Shown piece after piece: positions 27,693 to 36,486 of a stretch of DNA of 62,821 bases (positions within the stretch are counted from its first letter, which is position 1; the number at the start of each line of letters is the position of its first letter). Below the pieces are notes generated by a model. It was given only the letters and a program-made list of their open reading frames with translations. It had not been told where the DNA came from and searched no databases. A program made the position numbers and the translations under genes. This DNA comes from Actinomycetes bacterium (GTDB lineage: Bacteria; Actinomycetota; Acidimicrobiia; Acidimicrobiales; Poriferisodalaceae): assembly GCA_024228575.1 (NCBI GenBank), contig JAAETH010000798.1, positions 1 to 62,821 on the forward strand, in the 5' to 3' direction.

Positions 27693-28337
27693 TCACCCCG
27701 AGGCAGCGCGCTCGGCCCTCACACGTTCGAGCACGTTCTGATACTCCTCGACATCGACGGCGCCCGACACCAGATAACGCCCGTCGACCACAACCGCAGG
27801 CACTCCGCCAATACCCGCCTCGACGGCCGTGTTGTGGTCATCGATCGACTGGCGGGCGTAGTCGTTCGCTCCGGAGTGAAAACGCTCGGCGAACTCGTGA
27901 GGGTCGATACCGACCCGCCCGGCCAGATCGATGAGAACATCGAAGTTCGAGATCGTTCGGTGCTCGACGAAGTAGGCGTGCAGGAGGGCACCGTGGTAGG
28001 CCGCCCACGGCCCGCCAAATGTGGCGGCGACACGGCTTGCTATCGCGGCCGGCAACGAATGGCTCGGCGGCTCGTGTTCTCCACTCCACGGAACCACGAA
28101 GCCGGCACTGGGCTCGAGCTCGGCGGGACGTTCCCATGAATGGGTGTATCTCGTGAACGATTCCATCGACCGCTCTTCTGGCTCGGGGCGCAGCAAGAAG
28201 CTGCGCCACTCGATAACAATCGTCTGACCTTCGATCTCGGCGAGCTTCGCGAGACGCACGGTCCCGACCAGGCACCAAGGTCAGAGATAGTCGGACCAGA
28301 CCGTCAGGTTGATCGGGTCGTCTGTTTGGCCGCTCAT
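27693..28337 (-). CDS. FrnE/DsbA-family oxidoreductase, candidate selenoprotein (UPWC active site; in-frame TGA)
   Basis: The frame starting at the ATG (28337) reads MSGQTDDPINLTVWSDYL, then TGA (28281-28283), then PWCLVGTVRLAKLAEI and onward for 195 residues to a normal stop. In the family this position is the first cysteine of the CPWC active site (VWSDxxCPWC), so TGA replaces exactly that cysteine. The rest is intact: helical insertion, cis-proline segment GIGGVPAVVVDG, no signal peptide, 214 residues in all. A 9-pair hairpin begins 4 bases after the TGA. Selenocysteine is the favoured reading; a nonsense mutation or sequencing error is the alternative. The ATG overlaps the stop of the DUF1023 hydrolase gene (ATGA), supporting this start over the GTG at 28259, which would lose the active site. 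Confidence 0.8.
28253..28276 (-). promoter_or_regulatory. Candidate bacterial SECIS hairpin downstream of the in-frame TGA
   Basis: On the minus-strand RNA, starting 4 bases after UGA, GGUGCCUGGU pairs with ACCGUGCGUC around the loop CGGG. There are nine pairs, three of them G-U, with one C/U mismatch. A G lies in the first two loop bases, as in known bacterial SECIS loops. The loop starts 15 bases after UGA, slightly closer than the 18 I count for the E. coli fdhF element. No folding program was run. Confidence 0.4.
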
Positions 28338-29665
28338 TTCATGAACCCTATGGGCATGTCAAAGAGGCTGTCGAGGGGAGCCACAATCGGGATCAGGAAG
28401 GGGTTCTGCCAGAGATCGATGGCGTTCTCAGGGTCTGGAAACGAGAGATCGTCGAACACCCCGACCAGGTTCACACCGGCGACGACGCCCTCGACCACCA
28501 CGCTGGTGGCTGCATCGCCCACGTCGTCGAAGTCGGGCACAACCCGGTCGAACAGCGAGGGTTCGCGAACGACGGCCTCGTCCCCTCGGCCGGCGACAAC
28601 CAATCCCGCCTGCATCAGCGACGCTGTTCCGGCCATGAGGTACGAGCCGTGTCCAACATCGTCACCCGTATCGAGGCGAGTCCACCCGCTGGCGGGGTCG
28701 TTCGGGTCGTCGCCGAACCAGCCCAGATCGTCGATCGGGTCCCGGGAAGCTCCCATCGTCCAGAGCCCCACACCAGGGCCGACATCAACACGGCCGAGAT
28801 CGCCGACCCCAGGGCTGCCCATGACGATGATCTCGTCGATGTCACCCCTTCCCCTGGCCGCCTCGGCCACCAGCAACGACCCGTAGCTGTGTCCGATGAG
28901 TGTCATCTGCATCTCGCCGGTGACATCGAGCAGATCGAGGAACTCACCCAGTTGCTCGGCGCCTTCGCGCGCATGGTTGTCCGAGACAACCTCGAACCAG
29001 TCGAACGACGTGAGCGACACCTGATCGGGAGCGTCGTATCCGTTCCACGCCACCGTCGCTGTCCCGTCCCCCGAACCCGTGGGTACCTCGTGAAGGTTGT
29101 GTGCGCGCATCGACGTGTTCGCGTCGAAATTTGCCGCACTGCTGCCCATCCCGCCGACGACCACCGCCACGCGCGAAGCACTCGAGAGGTCTCCGAATAC
29201 CTCGACCACGCGCCCCTCGCCGATCGGGTCGTACATGATGATCTGGCGATCGGGTTCCAGCAACCCGACGAGGTATCCGGGGACTTCGGCCTCCGCCAGA
29301 CGCAGACGTCTCACCTCTGCTGAGATCGCGGCCGCGGCAAGACCTCTCAACCGACTCAACTCGCTCGACAACTCCGACTCTCGCGAGGCCCGAGGGCCTG
29401 TTCTCAGAGCACTCACCCCTCCAGAGGCCGCCTCTCGATCGGCAAAGACATAGGCATCTATCTGGCGTGCGAGTTCGCCTGCGAGCTCGTCGATTCGAAG
29501 ACCAATCGATGCCACGCGCCCGGCACAATCGGCCGACATCGACGAGGAAACGAGTCCCGAATGCCGGCGGATACGGAGGGCTTCGTCTGCCACAGCCCTT
29601 GCCATCGATCTCAGCCGATCTCGCTGAGATCCGATTCCAGCCAGGCTGCCGAGTACATCGGTCAC
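28334..29665 (-). CDS. DUF1023-type alpha/beta hydrolase with N-terminal helical domain
   Basis: The 443-residue product has an N-terminal helical region of about 130 residues that resembles WXG/LXG-type hairpins, then a DUF1023 alpha/beta-hydrolase domain with the nucleophile elbow GHSYGS, a later Asp in GASRDPIDDL and a His in VGHGSYL. No signal peptide is visible. In other actinobacteria DUF1023 hydrolases are linked to WXG100-like proteins and type VII secretion, and here a WXG-like gene overlaps upstream (ATGA). Its own stop overlaps the start of the selenoprotein candidate gene. Substrate unknown. Confidence 0.82.
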   Translation of the reverse strand: MTDVLGSLAGIGSQRDRLRSMARAVADEALRIRRHSGLVSSSMSADCAGRVASIGLRIDELAGELARQIDAYVFADREAASGGVSALRTGPRASRESELSSELSRLRGLAAAAISAEVRRLRLAEAEVPGYLVGLLEPDRQIIMYDPIGEGRVVEVFGDLSSASRVAVVVGGMGSSAANFDANTSMRAHNLHEVPTGSGDGTATVAWNGYDAPDQVSLTSFDWFEVVSDNHAREGAEQLGEFLDLLDVTGEMQMTLIGHSYGSLLVAEAARGRGDIDEIIVMGSPGVGDLGRVDVGPGVGLWTMGASRDPIDDLGWFGDDPNDPASGWTRLDTGDDVGHGSYLMAGTASLMQAGLVVAGRGDEAVVREPSLFDRVVPDFDDVGDAATSVVVEGVVAGVNLVGVFDDLSFPDPENAIDLWQNPFLIPIVAPLDSLFDMPIGFMK

Positions 29666-29934
29666 CGAAAGCGTCCATGGGTCACACGTTCGACGGGAGT
29701 TGCGATCATCGCTCGACTCGCTGCGACACGCTGGGCGCCAGCCTCTGCCAGAAGCTCGTTGCGTGCGACGAACACGGCGCCCCTGAGCGAAGCGGCCACC
29801 GAACGCGTGGCCTCATACCTGGGCCCTTTCCAGACGTGTCCACAAGCGTCGAACCACACAAGAACCCGAGCGACCGAAGTCATCAGTTCCGCTGCACGGT
29901 CGAGCTCTGCTGCCACACGGAGATATTCATCCAT
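29662..29934 (-). CDS. Small helical WXG100-like protein
   Basis: This 90-residue protein is almost entirely helical with a central turn around GHVWKGPRYEATRS. VWKG fits the W-x-G hairpin of WXG100/EsxA-like proteins, and the length is typical. It is first in a three-gene operon and overlaps the DUF1023 hydrolase gene by ATGA. It could be a secreted effector partner or chaperone of the hydrolase's N-terminal domain. No ESX machinery is in the window, so this is an inference. Confidence 0.65.
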   Translation of the reverse strand: MDEYLRVAAELDRAAELMTSVARVLVWFDACGHVWKGPRYEATRSVAASLRGAVFVARNELLAEAGAQRVAASRAMIATPVERVTHGRFR

Positions 29935-30030
29935 AGAGCATGATATTATCTATTAGATACTGAAAACTACTGACACTGCTTATCTCGAGTCTGAAAGCAA
30001 TTGGAGCGGTGTGTCTCAGCTACCGTGATC
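29935..30030. promoter_or_regulatory. AT-rich divergent promoter region
   Basis: The roughly 75 bases 29935-30010 are strikingly AT-rich for this GC-rich genome (GATATTATCTATTAGATAC). On the minus strand, TAATAGATAATATCAT lies directly ahead of the WXG-like gene and offers -10-like hexamers. The region separates that operon from the molybdenum hydroxylase gene, whose start is at 30082. Confidence 0.5.
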
Positions 30031-30081
30031 GGACGTGTGGCTGCATCGTCGGCCCGGACCCAAACCAGATTCGGAGGCACA

Positions 30082-32370
30082 ATGTCGATGTCGGGTTCGA
30101 TTCTCGGAAACGCAGTACTGCGCAAGGAGGACCCGGGCTTGCTCCGAGGAACAAATCGTTTCTACGACGACCTGGAGATAGAAGGCCTGCTCCACGCAGT
30201 GCTCGTGCGTTCGACCATCGCCCACGCCGACATCGTCGAACTCGACACGAGCGACGCCCGATCGATGCCCGGAGTCGTCGCCGTCCACACATCCGAAACT
30301 CTCGAGATGCCCGACAGCCCGGCACTGTTCACCGACCCCGGCACGGCCAGACCTCACCTCGCCAAGGGGCGGGTCCGATTCGTCGGAGACATCGTCGCCA
30401 TCGTTGTCGCCACTTCGCAGAGTGCTGCGCGCGACGCTGCCGAAGCCGTCATCGTCGACTACAAACCTCTCGATCCGGTGACAGACCTCGAAACCGCAGC
30501 CGAGGACGGATCACCCCTGGTGTGGGAACACACCGACTCAAACGTCGTCTTCGAGACAACCCACCAATGGGATACCGATCCTCTCGCCGGGGCCGATGTC
30601 GTCGTCGGCGAACGCATCACCAGCCAGCGCCTCGCCGGGGTTCCCCTCGAGACCAACGGCTGTGTGGCCGTGCCCGACGGTGAGAACATGACCGTTTGGG
30701 TGCCGTCCCAGAATGCAATAGCGATCAAGGACATGATCGCCCCCATGGGTGGTGTCGAAGCAGAAAGGCTCAGGGTCGTGGCCCCCTGGGTTGGCGGCGG
30801 CTTCGGAAACAAGTCGGGCTACTACCCCGAATTTGGTCTCGTCACCAGGCTCGCGGCCGACCTCGGGCGACCGGTCAAGTGGGCGAGCACCCGATCCGAG
30901 GACATGGTCGCGCTCACCCAGGGCCGCGGGTTTGTGTCCCGGGTAGAGATGGGCATCAATCGAGACGGGAAGATCGTTGGCATGAGGGCCGACGTCCTCG
31001 CCCACACCGGCGCCTACCCGGCGGTGGGCACGGTCCTTCCGACCGCTACCCAGATGATGGCCCAGGCGGTCTACGACATCCCCACCATCGCGTTTCGTGC
31101 TCGGTGCGTCAGCACCAACACCACGAGCATCGCTGCCTACCGGGGGGCCGGGCGGCCCGAAGCCACCCAGATGGTCGAGCGCATCCTCGATGTGGCTGCC
31201 GGCGCCATCGGCATGGACCCCGCCGAGGTCAGAAGGGTCAACTTCATCCCGCCAGAAGCGTTCCCTCTCACGACCAGAACCGGCGCGGCCTACGATTCGG
31301 GCGAGTACGAGCTTGCTCTCGATGCCGCCCTCGAGGCCTCGGGCTACTCGGACCTGCGAGCCGAACAGGCCCGCCGCCGGGAGGCGGGCGACACCAAGTT
31401 GTTGGGCATCGGCGTGTCGGCCTATGTCGAGATAACAGCCCTGTTTGGTTTGCACACCGAATGGGGCAAGGTCGAGGTCAACGACGACGGCTCGGCCACG
31501 ATGTACGTCGGGACATCGGCTCACGGCCAGGGGCACGACACGGCCTTCTCGATGATCGTGTCCGATGCCCTCGGCATTGCGATGGACAAGATCACCCTCA
31601 TCCAGTCCGACACCAACACCATCCCCAGCGGCCAAGGAACCATGGCGTCGCGGTCGCTGCAGACGGCGGGTTCCGCAGTCAAGGTCGCCAGCGACGAGGT
31701 TCTCGACAAGGCAAAACAACTCGCATCACACCTCCTCGAAGCCGATGAAGCAGACATCGTGGTGGGCGACGGAGGTCTACAGGTAGTAGGCGTTCCGGCC
31801 ACCACCCTGTCGTGGGCCGAGCTGAAAGCCGCCTCCGACGACAACTCGAAGCGCCCAGAGGACATGGAGGCGGGCCTGGCCCACGAGCTCATGTTCGACG
31901 GCACCGGATCGACCTTCCCATTCGGCGCCCACGTGTCGGTCGTCGAGGTCGACACCGAGACCGGGGGGATCGAGATGCTCCGCCACGTCGCAGTCGACGA
32001 CTGCGGAACCATTCTCAACCCCTTGCTGGTCACCGGCCAGCAGCATGGCGGCATCGCCCAGGGAGCCGCCCAGTCGTTGTTCGAATGGGTCCGCTACGAC
32101 GAGGACGGCAACCCCGTAACGGCATCGCTGATGGACTACCTGATGCCCAGTGCCGCCGAATTCCCCAGCTTCGAGACATCGAACACCGAGACCCCGTCAC
32201 CCCTCAATCCGCTGGGAGCAAAGGGCATCGGCGAGTCCGGCACCATCGGTTCGACCCCGGCGATTCACAACGCCGTCGTCGATGCGGTGTCACACCTCGG
32301 CGTGCAACACATCGACATGCCGACGAGCCCCCTCGCGATCTGGGAAGCCATCAACAAGCCTGGAGAATGA
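30082..32370 (+). CDS. Molybdenum hydroxylase large subunit (xanthine dehydrogenase/CoxL-like family)
   Basis: The 762-residue product is the molybdopterin-binding subunit of the xanthine dehydrogenase/aldehyde oxidase/CO dehydrogenase family. Landmarks are WVGGGFGNKSGYYPE, the active-site loop AYRGAGRPEATQM, SAHGQGHDTAFSMI and the catalytic Glu718 in GIGESG. The AYRGAGR loop is the form II type; CO-oxidising enzymes have AYRCSFR, so CO oxidation is unlikely. GGAGG lies 6 bases before the ATG. The FAD and iron-sulfur subunits that such enzymes normally need are absent next to it. Confidence 0.9.
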   Translation: MSMSGSILGNAVLRKEDPGLLRGTNRFYDDLEIEGLLHAVLVRSTIAHADIVELDTSDARSMPGVVAVHTSETLEMPDSPALFTDPGTARPHLAKGRVRFVGDIVAIVVATSQSAARDAAEAVIVDYKPLDPVTDLETAAEDGSPLVWEHTDSNVVFETTHQWDTDPLAGADVVVGERITSQRLAGVPLETNGCVAVPDGENMTVWVPSQNAIAIKDMIAPMGGVEAERLRVVAPWVGGGFGNKSGYYPEFGLVTRLAADLGRPVKWASTRSEDMVALTQGRGFVSRVEMGINRDGKIVGMRADVLAHTGAYPAVGTVLPTATQMMAQAVYDIPTIAFRARCVSTNTTSIAAYRGAGRPEATQMVERILDVAAGAIGMDPAEVRRVNFIPPEAFPLTTRTGAAYDSGEYELALDAALEASGYSDLRAEQARRREAGDTKLLGIGVSAYVEITALFGLHTEWGKVEVNDDGSATMYVGTSAHGQGHDTAFSMIVSDALGIAMDKITLIQSDTNTIPSGQGTMASRSLQTAGSAVKVASDEVLDKAKQLASHLLEADEADIVVGDGGLQVVGVPATTLSWAELKAASDDNSKRPEDMEAGLAHELMFDGTGSTFPFGAHVSVVEVDTETGGIEMLRHVAVDDCGTILNPLLVTGQQHGGIAQGAAQSLFEWVRYDEDGNPVTASLMDYLMPSAAEFPSFETSNTETPSPLNPLGAKGIGESGTIGSTPAIHNAVVDAVSHLGVQHIDMPTSPLAIWEAINKPGE

Positions 32371-32373
32371 CAA

Positions 32374-33015
32374 GTGCCCCGTCTCGGTCAAGTACCACGT
32401 GCCGAAGCACACAACTTCGCCAAGGCGATCTACCGGTCGCTGTTCGACGATCGAGATCCGGTATCGGAACCGGGCACGGCCACGGGCACACCAGGGAACT
32501 GGTGGACCGTGTTCGCCCTGGTGCCCGATGCTTTCGATCACACCACTGCGGGTTTCCAGTTCTATCGCAGCCCCGACCGCGTGCTCGATCCAAAGCTCCG
32601 CGAGCTGGGCCAGCTCCGAGCCGGATGGGTCGTGGGCAGCCGCTTCGTGTTCTCACAGCACTGCAAGGCGGCCAGGGACGTCGGCTGGTCAAACGACGAG
32701 ATCGATTCGGTACCTCACTGGCAAGTTGTCGAGTGTTTCAGCCCACTCGAGCGAGCACTTCTGGCCTACACCGACGCTCTCGCACTGTCTCACGGTCGCG
32801 TACCAGAAGCCGTCTTCGACGTCATGCGCGAACACCTCGACGACCGCGAAATTCTCGAGTTCACATACGTGACCGCCACCTACATCATGCACGCGACGAT
32901 GAGTCGAGCCCTGCGCCTCGAATACGACGACGTCGACGACCCGGTCGTCGAAATCGAGACCCCTGGACAGGGCAAGACCGGCCTCGACGTCATGAACATC
33001 GTCGATGGTGAATAG
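32374..33015 (+). CDS. AhpD/carboxymuconolactone-decarboxylase-like protein
   Basis: This 213-residue helical protein resembles the AhpD/CMD superfamily: LGQLRAGWVVGSRFVFSQHCKAARDVG, then EIDSVPHWQ and a C-terminal helix ATYIMHATMSRAL. Only one of the two AhpD cysteines is present (QHC), so a CxxC peroxidoxin-type role is unlikely. GTG start, GGAG 8-9 bases upstream, 3 bases after the molybdenum hydroxylase stop, so co-transcription is very likely. A joint oxidative-catabolic step is an inference. Confidence 0.8.
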   Translation: MPRLGQVPRAEAHNFAKAIYRSLFDDRDPVSEPGTATGTPGNWWTVFALVPDAFDHTTAGFQFYRSPDRVLDPKLRELGQLRAGWVVGSRFVFSQHCKAARDVGWSNDEIDSVPHWQVVECFSPLERALLAYTDALALSHGRVPEAVFDVMREHLDDREILEFTYVTATYIMHATMSRALRLEYDDVDDPVVEIETPGQGKTGLDVMNIVDGE

Positions 33016-33062
33016 GCCGAGTCTCACATCGTAGAGCGATCGCCCTGATCGAGAGCCAGTCC

Positions 33063-33075
33063 CGGGTGAAACCCG
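33063..33075. other. Short hairpin between the AhpD-like gene and the kinase operon
   Basis: CGGGT-GAA-ACCCG forms a perfect 5-pair hairpin with a three-base loop, 48 bases past the AhpD-like stop and 132 bases before the kinase start. No T tract follows, so it is at best a weak transcript end. The remaining intergenic bases hold no recognisable operator. Confidence 0.3.
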
Positions 33076-33206
33076 CACATCACTGAAGACCTGCACGGGC
33101 CCAGCCCGATTCTTAGCCAGATCTCAGGAGTCTCTCATCAGATTCTCACCGAGCCACCTAAACGTGACGGACATCCAACCAGACGAGTCCGTAAACAGAG
33201 GTCGCC

Positions 33207-34484
33207 ATGCCACCCGAACTACCACCTGAGGCCGGTCTCGACCGCCTCGAGCTGATCGGCCGGGGCGGCTTCGGAGCCGTCTACAGAGCATTCGATCGCC
33301 ACCATTCCCGCCAGGTTGTGGTGAAGGTCCTCGATCATGGCCCGACACACCCAGAAGCCGGAGCTCGGTTCGAACGCGAACGGGCCGCCCTCGGGGCCTT
33401 GTCGGACCATCCGAACATCGTGACGCTGCACGATTCGGGGCGCAGTGCTGACGGGCGCCCCTATCTGGTCATGGAGTACTGCGCCGGTGGGTCACTCGCC
33501 GAGCGCATCGCTGAGGCACCCATGGACTGGGACTCCGCCACCTCGATCGCCATCTGTTTGGCCAGCGCTCTGCACGCAGCCCATTCCGCAGGTGTTCTAC
33601 ACAGGGACGTGAAGCCCGAGAACATCCTCTGCGCAGATTACGGCGACTGGAAACTGGCCGATTTCGGCGTCGCACTACTGGCGTCACGACATCGAACAGC
33701 TACCGGCGATCTGGTCGCCAGCTTCGCCCACGCTGCTCCCGAGACGTTCGGAAACGATCCATCGACTGCATCGCGAGATACGTACGGCCTCGCATCGACC
33801 CTCTACACGATGATGACGGGCACAGAGCCGTACGCCCCGCGAGATGGTGAGCCCCCGCTGGCCGTCATCCACCGAATCGCCACAGAACCATTTCCCGACC
33901 TGGGTTCCCACACGGTGCCCGACGAGGTGACAGGCGTCCTCGAAACCGCCCTGGCGAAGGATCCCGATCTGCGACACGGCTCGGCTCTGGGCTTCGCGGA
34001 AGCTCTGAACCAGGCGAGGGTTGCCCTGGGTCATGACCCAATCGAGTTCCGAACCCGCCCCACTACCAGCAATCCGAGACAACACACAAGTGTCGTGAAC
34101 TTCAGGCCACCTCCCGTGGCGGGAGAGACGTCCACACCAGAACGTGGATCGGGACCACGTCGCTCTGTGGGTGTGGCGGCTGCGCTGATCATCGCGTGCG
34201 GATTCGGCACAGCCGCATATCTGGTGTCCGGCGACGAGGGTGTCACCGCCACTCTTGCCCAGGAAACAACGCTCGATCAAACACCCCTCGAGGTGCAGAT
34301 GGTGGTCCCTTCCACCATCGCTGACCCCGACGTTGGCGACGGAACCGGTGGGAACACAAACGGTGGCGGAGGCTCTCCACCGGCGCAAACGTCACTCTCG
34401 AACGACGGCGGCGGTCACGAACGAGATGGTGCCCGTTCCGGTGGCGGAAGACAAGCAGGGTCGAGGGCGAGGTCGAACCCATGA
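33207..34484 (+). CDS. Membrane Ser/Thr protein kinase (PknB-like), first gene of a six-gene coupled operon
   Basis: The 425-residue product has a Hanks-type kinase domain (1-275): glycine loop GRGGFGAVY (18-26), Lys40 in VVVKVL, catalytic HRDVKPEN with Asp134, ADFG with Asp152 and an APE motif. A transmembrane helix follows at about 314-334 and an extracellular Gly/Ser/Thr-rich tail of about 90 residues without PASTA repeats. It should phosphorylate Ser/Thr on cytoplasmic partners. AGAGG precedes the ATG. Its stop overlaps the flavoprotein start (ATGA). Confidence 0.93.
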   Translation: MPPELPPEAGLDRLELIGRGGFGAVYRAFDRHHSRQVVVKVLDHGPTHPEAGARFERERAALGALSDHPNIVTLHDSGRSADGRPYLVMEYCAGGSLAERIAEAPMDWDSATSIAICLASALHAAHSAGVLHRDVKPENILCADYGDWKLADFGVALLASRHRTATGDLVASFAHAAPETFGNDPSTASRDTYGLASTLYTMMTGTEPYAPRDGEPPLAVIHRIATEPFPDLGSHTVPDEVTGVLETALAKDPDLRHGSALGFAEALNQARVALGHDPIEFRTRPTTSNPRQHTSVVNFRPPPVAGETSTPERGSGPRRSVGVAAALIIACGFGTAAYLVSGDEGVTATLAQETTLDQTPLEVQMVVPSTIADPDVGDGTGGNTNGGGGSPPAQTSLSNDGGGHERDGARSGGGRQAGSRARSNP

Positions 34485-36043
34485 GCACCGTGAGAACCTC
34501 ACAGAAATCGATGCTGGATCAGCTCCTCATACAAGACAAGTGGAAACGCGACGACCTGCTCGACCTGGGCATCCGAGTCATCGACGCACCGTTGGTCACC
34601 GTCGGGGGTGGGCTGGGATCGTTCGCTCTCGCCGATCACCTTCGAGTTGCCGGTGTACCGGCGTCGGAGATCGTCGTTCTGGGCCCATGTTCGGATCCTT
34701 CCGACACGTACCGTCGCCTCGCTTCGAACTCACAGATCCCCGACAACGAACGCCTTCGTTCGGACTCCGGCTCGACGATCGACAACATCTGGGGTTTTCC
34801 CAGCTACGCACTTCGTGAGGCCTGGCACGATCGCTCCCTCACACCTCTGATGAAGGTCGCCACCGAACCGATCCTCACCGAGTACTTCACGCCGCGGGCA
34901 GGCCAGGTTTACGCGGGAGTGGATCGCGAATGTGACCGCATCGGCTGGAGCTCGATGTTCCACAAGGGCTGGGTCCGCACGATCAGACCAGACCGCGATG
35001 GTGGCTACTTCGTGCTCTTCACCGTCGAGAAGGGTCTGGCCGTCGACGGTCGGCGGCAAATCGAACGAATCGCCTTCAGGTGCCGAACGGTCCACGTGGC
35101 CGTCGGGTATCCGGGTCTGGCACTACTCCCGGACCTGGCTTCGTTCCGGAAGCGGTACCCGGATCATTCCCATCGGGTCTCCAACGCATACGAACCCCAC
35201 GATCACGTCTACGACGAGCTTTCTCATCGCAGCTCGACGATCGTCATCCGGGGAAGTGGGATCGTCGCCTCACGCGTTCTGCAGCGCTTGCTCGACGACC
35301 GAAGAACCCTCGGTACCAACACACGTATCGTCCATCTCTTTCGCCACTATGTCGACGGCCCTCAGGGCGATAGTCCAAGGTTCAGACGCCAGGGCGGCGG
35401 CGGATTCGCCTACCAACCATTCAACTTCCCCAAAGCCGCATGGTCGGGCCAGCTCCGCGAACATCTCGAAGGCCTCGAGAGTTCCGAACGGGCAGATCTG
35501 ATCAACCGCATGGGTGGAACGAACACAGCACCGCGCAAGGCCTGGCAGCGTCAGCTGGCCGAGGCCAGAGAAGCAGGTGTGTACCTCCAGAGGATCGGTC
35601 GGGTCACCGACATCGAGCCGACCGGATCAGGGCTTCGGATCGTACTCGACCCCTCCGACGGTGGCTCGGCGATCGTCGAGGCAAACCACATCGTCGATGC
35701 GACCGGACTGTTGGCCGAGATGACCCAGCATCGCCTGCTCGCAGATCTGCTGACCCACTGCGGTGCAGGTCAGAACTCGAAGGGGCGCCTCGACGTCGAT
35801 CCCGACTTCGAGGTCAGAGGAACCAGGTCGGGCGAGGGCAAGATGTACGCATCGGGGGCCATGACCCTCGGGGGCCACTACGCAGGTGTCGACTCGTTCC
35901 TCGGACTCCAATATGCCGCCCTCCGGATAACCGATCAGATGTCGAACGACGGCCTGTGTCGTGCCCTGAGTCCAGGGCGCAACGCATCGGGCTGGACCCG
36001 CTGGGCTCTCGGAAGGCCACCCCGCAATCGGAGGGCAGCATGA
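34481..36043 (+). CDS. FAD/NAD(P)-binding flavoprotein of unknown function in the kinase operon
   Basis: The 520-residue product has an N-terminal Rossmann nucleotide motif VTVGGGLGSFALADHL (39-54), a middle segment with GSGIVASRVLQRLLDD (second Rossmann turn, likely NAD(P)) and a C-terminal FAD-type segment ASGAMTLGGHYAGVDSF. The overall order suggests a flavin-dependent oxidoreductase or monooxygenase, but I do not recognise a family with known function. There is no signal or membrane helix. It is embedded between a kinase and two membrane proteins with overlapping start/stop codons on both sides, so it is probably a core partner of the signalling unit. Confidence 0.7.
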   Translation: MSTVRTSQKSMLDQLLIQDKWKRDDLLDLGIRVIDAPLVTVGGGLGSFALADHLRVAGVPASEIVVLGPCSDPSDTYRRLASNSQIPDNERLRSDSGSTIDNIWGFPSYALREAWHDRSLTPLMKVATEPILTEYFTPRAGQVYAGVDRECDRIGWSSMFHKGWVRTIRPDRDGGYFVLFTVEKGLAVDGRRQIERIAFRCRTVHVAVGYPGLALLPDLASFRKRYPDHSHRVSNAYEPHDHVYDELSHRSSTIVIRGSGIVASRVLQRLLDDRRTLGTNTRIVHLFRHYVDGPQGDSPRFRRQGGGGFAYQPFNFPKAAWSGQLREHLEGLESSERADLINRMGGTNTAPRKAWQRQLAEAREAGVYLQRIGRVTDIEPTGSGLRIVLDPSDGGSAIVEANHIVDATGLLAEMTQHRLLADLLTHCGAGQNSKGRLDVDPDFEVRGTRSGEGKMYASGAMTLGGHYAGVDSFLGLQYAALRITDQMSNDGLCRALSPGRNASGWTRWALGRPPRNRRAA

Positions 36044-36486
36044 CTCCGACGCTCGCAGGCCGAATCCAGACCCGTCTGCTGTTGCTCTCGACCATCGGAC
36101 TGGCATGGGTCGTGCTGGTCGCCGCCCTGCTGGGCGGTTCGGCATCGCCGTCGTACACGGATCGGCTCAGGGCCGGTGTGGCCGCGCTGATCATCACCAT
36201 GCTCCTGGGCGTGGTGTGGGAGCTCGTGTACCACGCGGCTCAGCAGTACCGCTGGGAGAAGGACTGGCCGACCGGCCTGGCCCTCGCTGTGGGACTGACC
36301 GAGGGCACCGCAGTCTGGTTCGCACTGAACACAGCGGCACGGCGTTCGACCCTCGTACCATCCATGACAGTCCCGATGTTCGTCGTGGTGTTCGGGACGA
36401 CCTGGCTCTTGATCTGGCTGTTCGCCAGCGGCCCGATGAGGGTCGTGGCTTTGCGGTGGCGCTATCGGGGCGGTCGGTTGTTGTGA
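36040..36486 (+). CDS. Small polytopic membrane protein of the kinase operon
   Basis: This 148-residue protein has about four hydrophobic segments (around 12-30, 45-60, 78-92 and 107-125) and a basic C-terminus (RWRYRGGRLL). It overlaps the flavoprotein stop by ATGA and the TSUP gene by GTGA. Family not recognised. It may anchor or couple the flavoprotein to the membrane. Confidence 0.7.
   Translation: MTPTLAGRIQTRLLLLSTIGLAWVVLVAALLGGSASPSYTDRLRAGVAALIITMLLGVVWELVYHAAQQYRWEKDWPTGLALAVGLTEGTAVWFALNTAARRSTLVPSMTVPMFVVVFGTTWLLIWLFASGPMRVVALRWRYRGGRLL

Noticed and set aside
27693-28259. Short version of the FrnE/DsbA gene starting at a GTG after the TGA
   Set aside because: It would delete the first beta strand and the active site and leave no ribosome-binding site, while the ATG at 28337 overlaps the upstream stop.
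30082-32370. CO dehydrogenase large subunit (coxL)
   Set aside because: The active-site loop is AYRGAGR, not the AYRCSFR of CO-oxidising enzymes.
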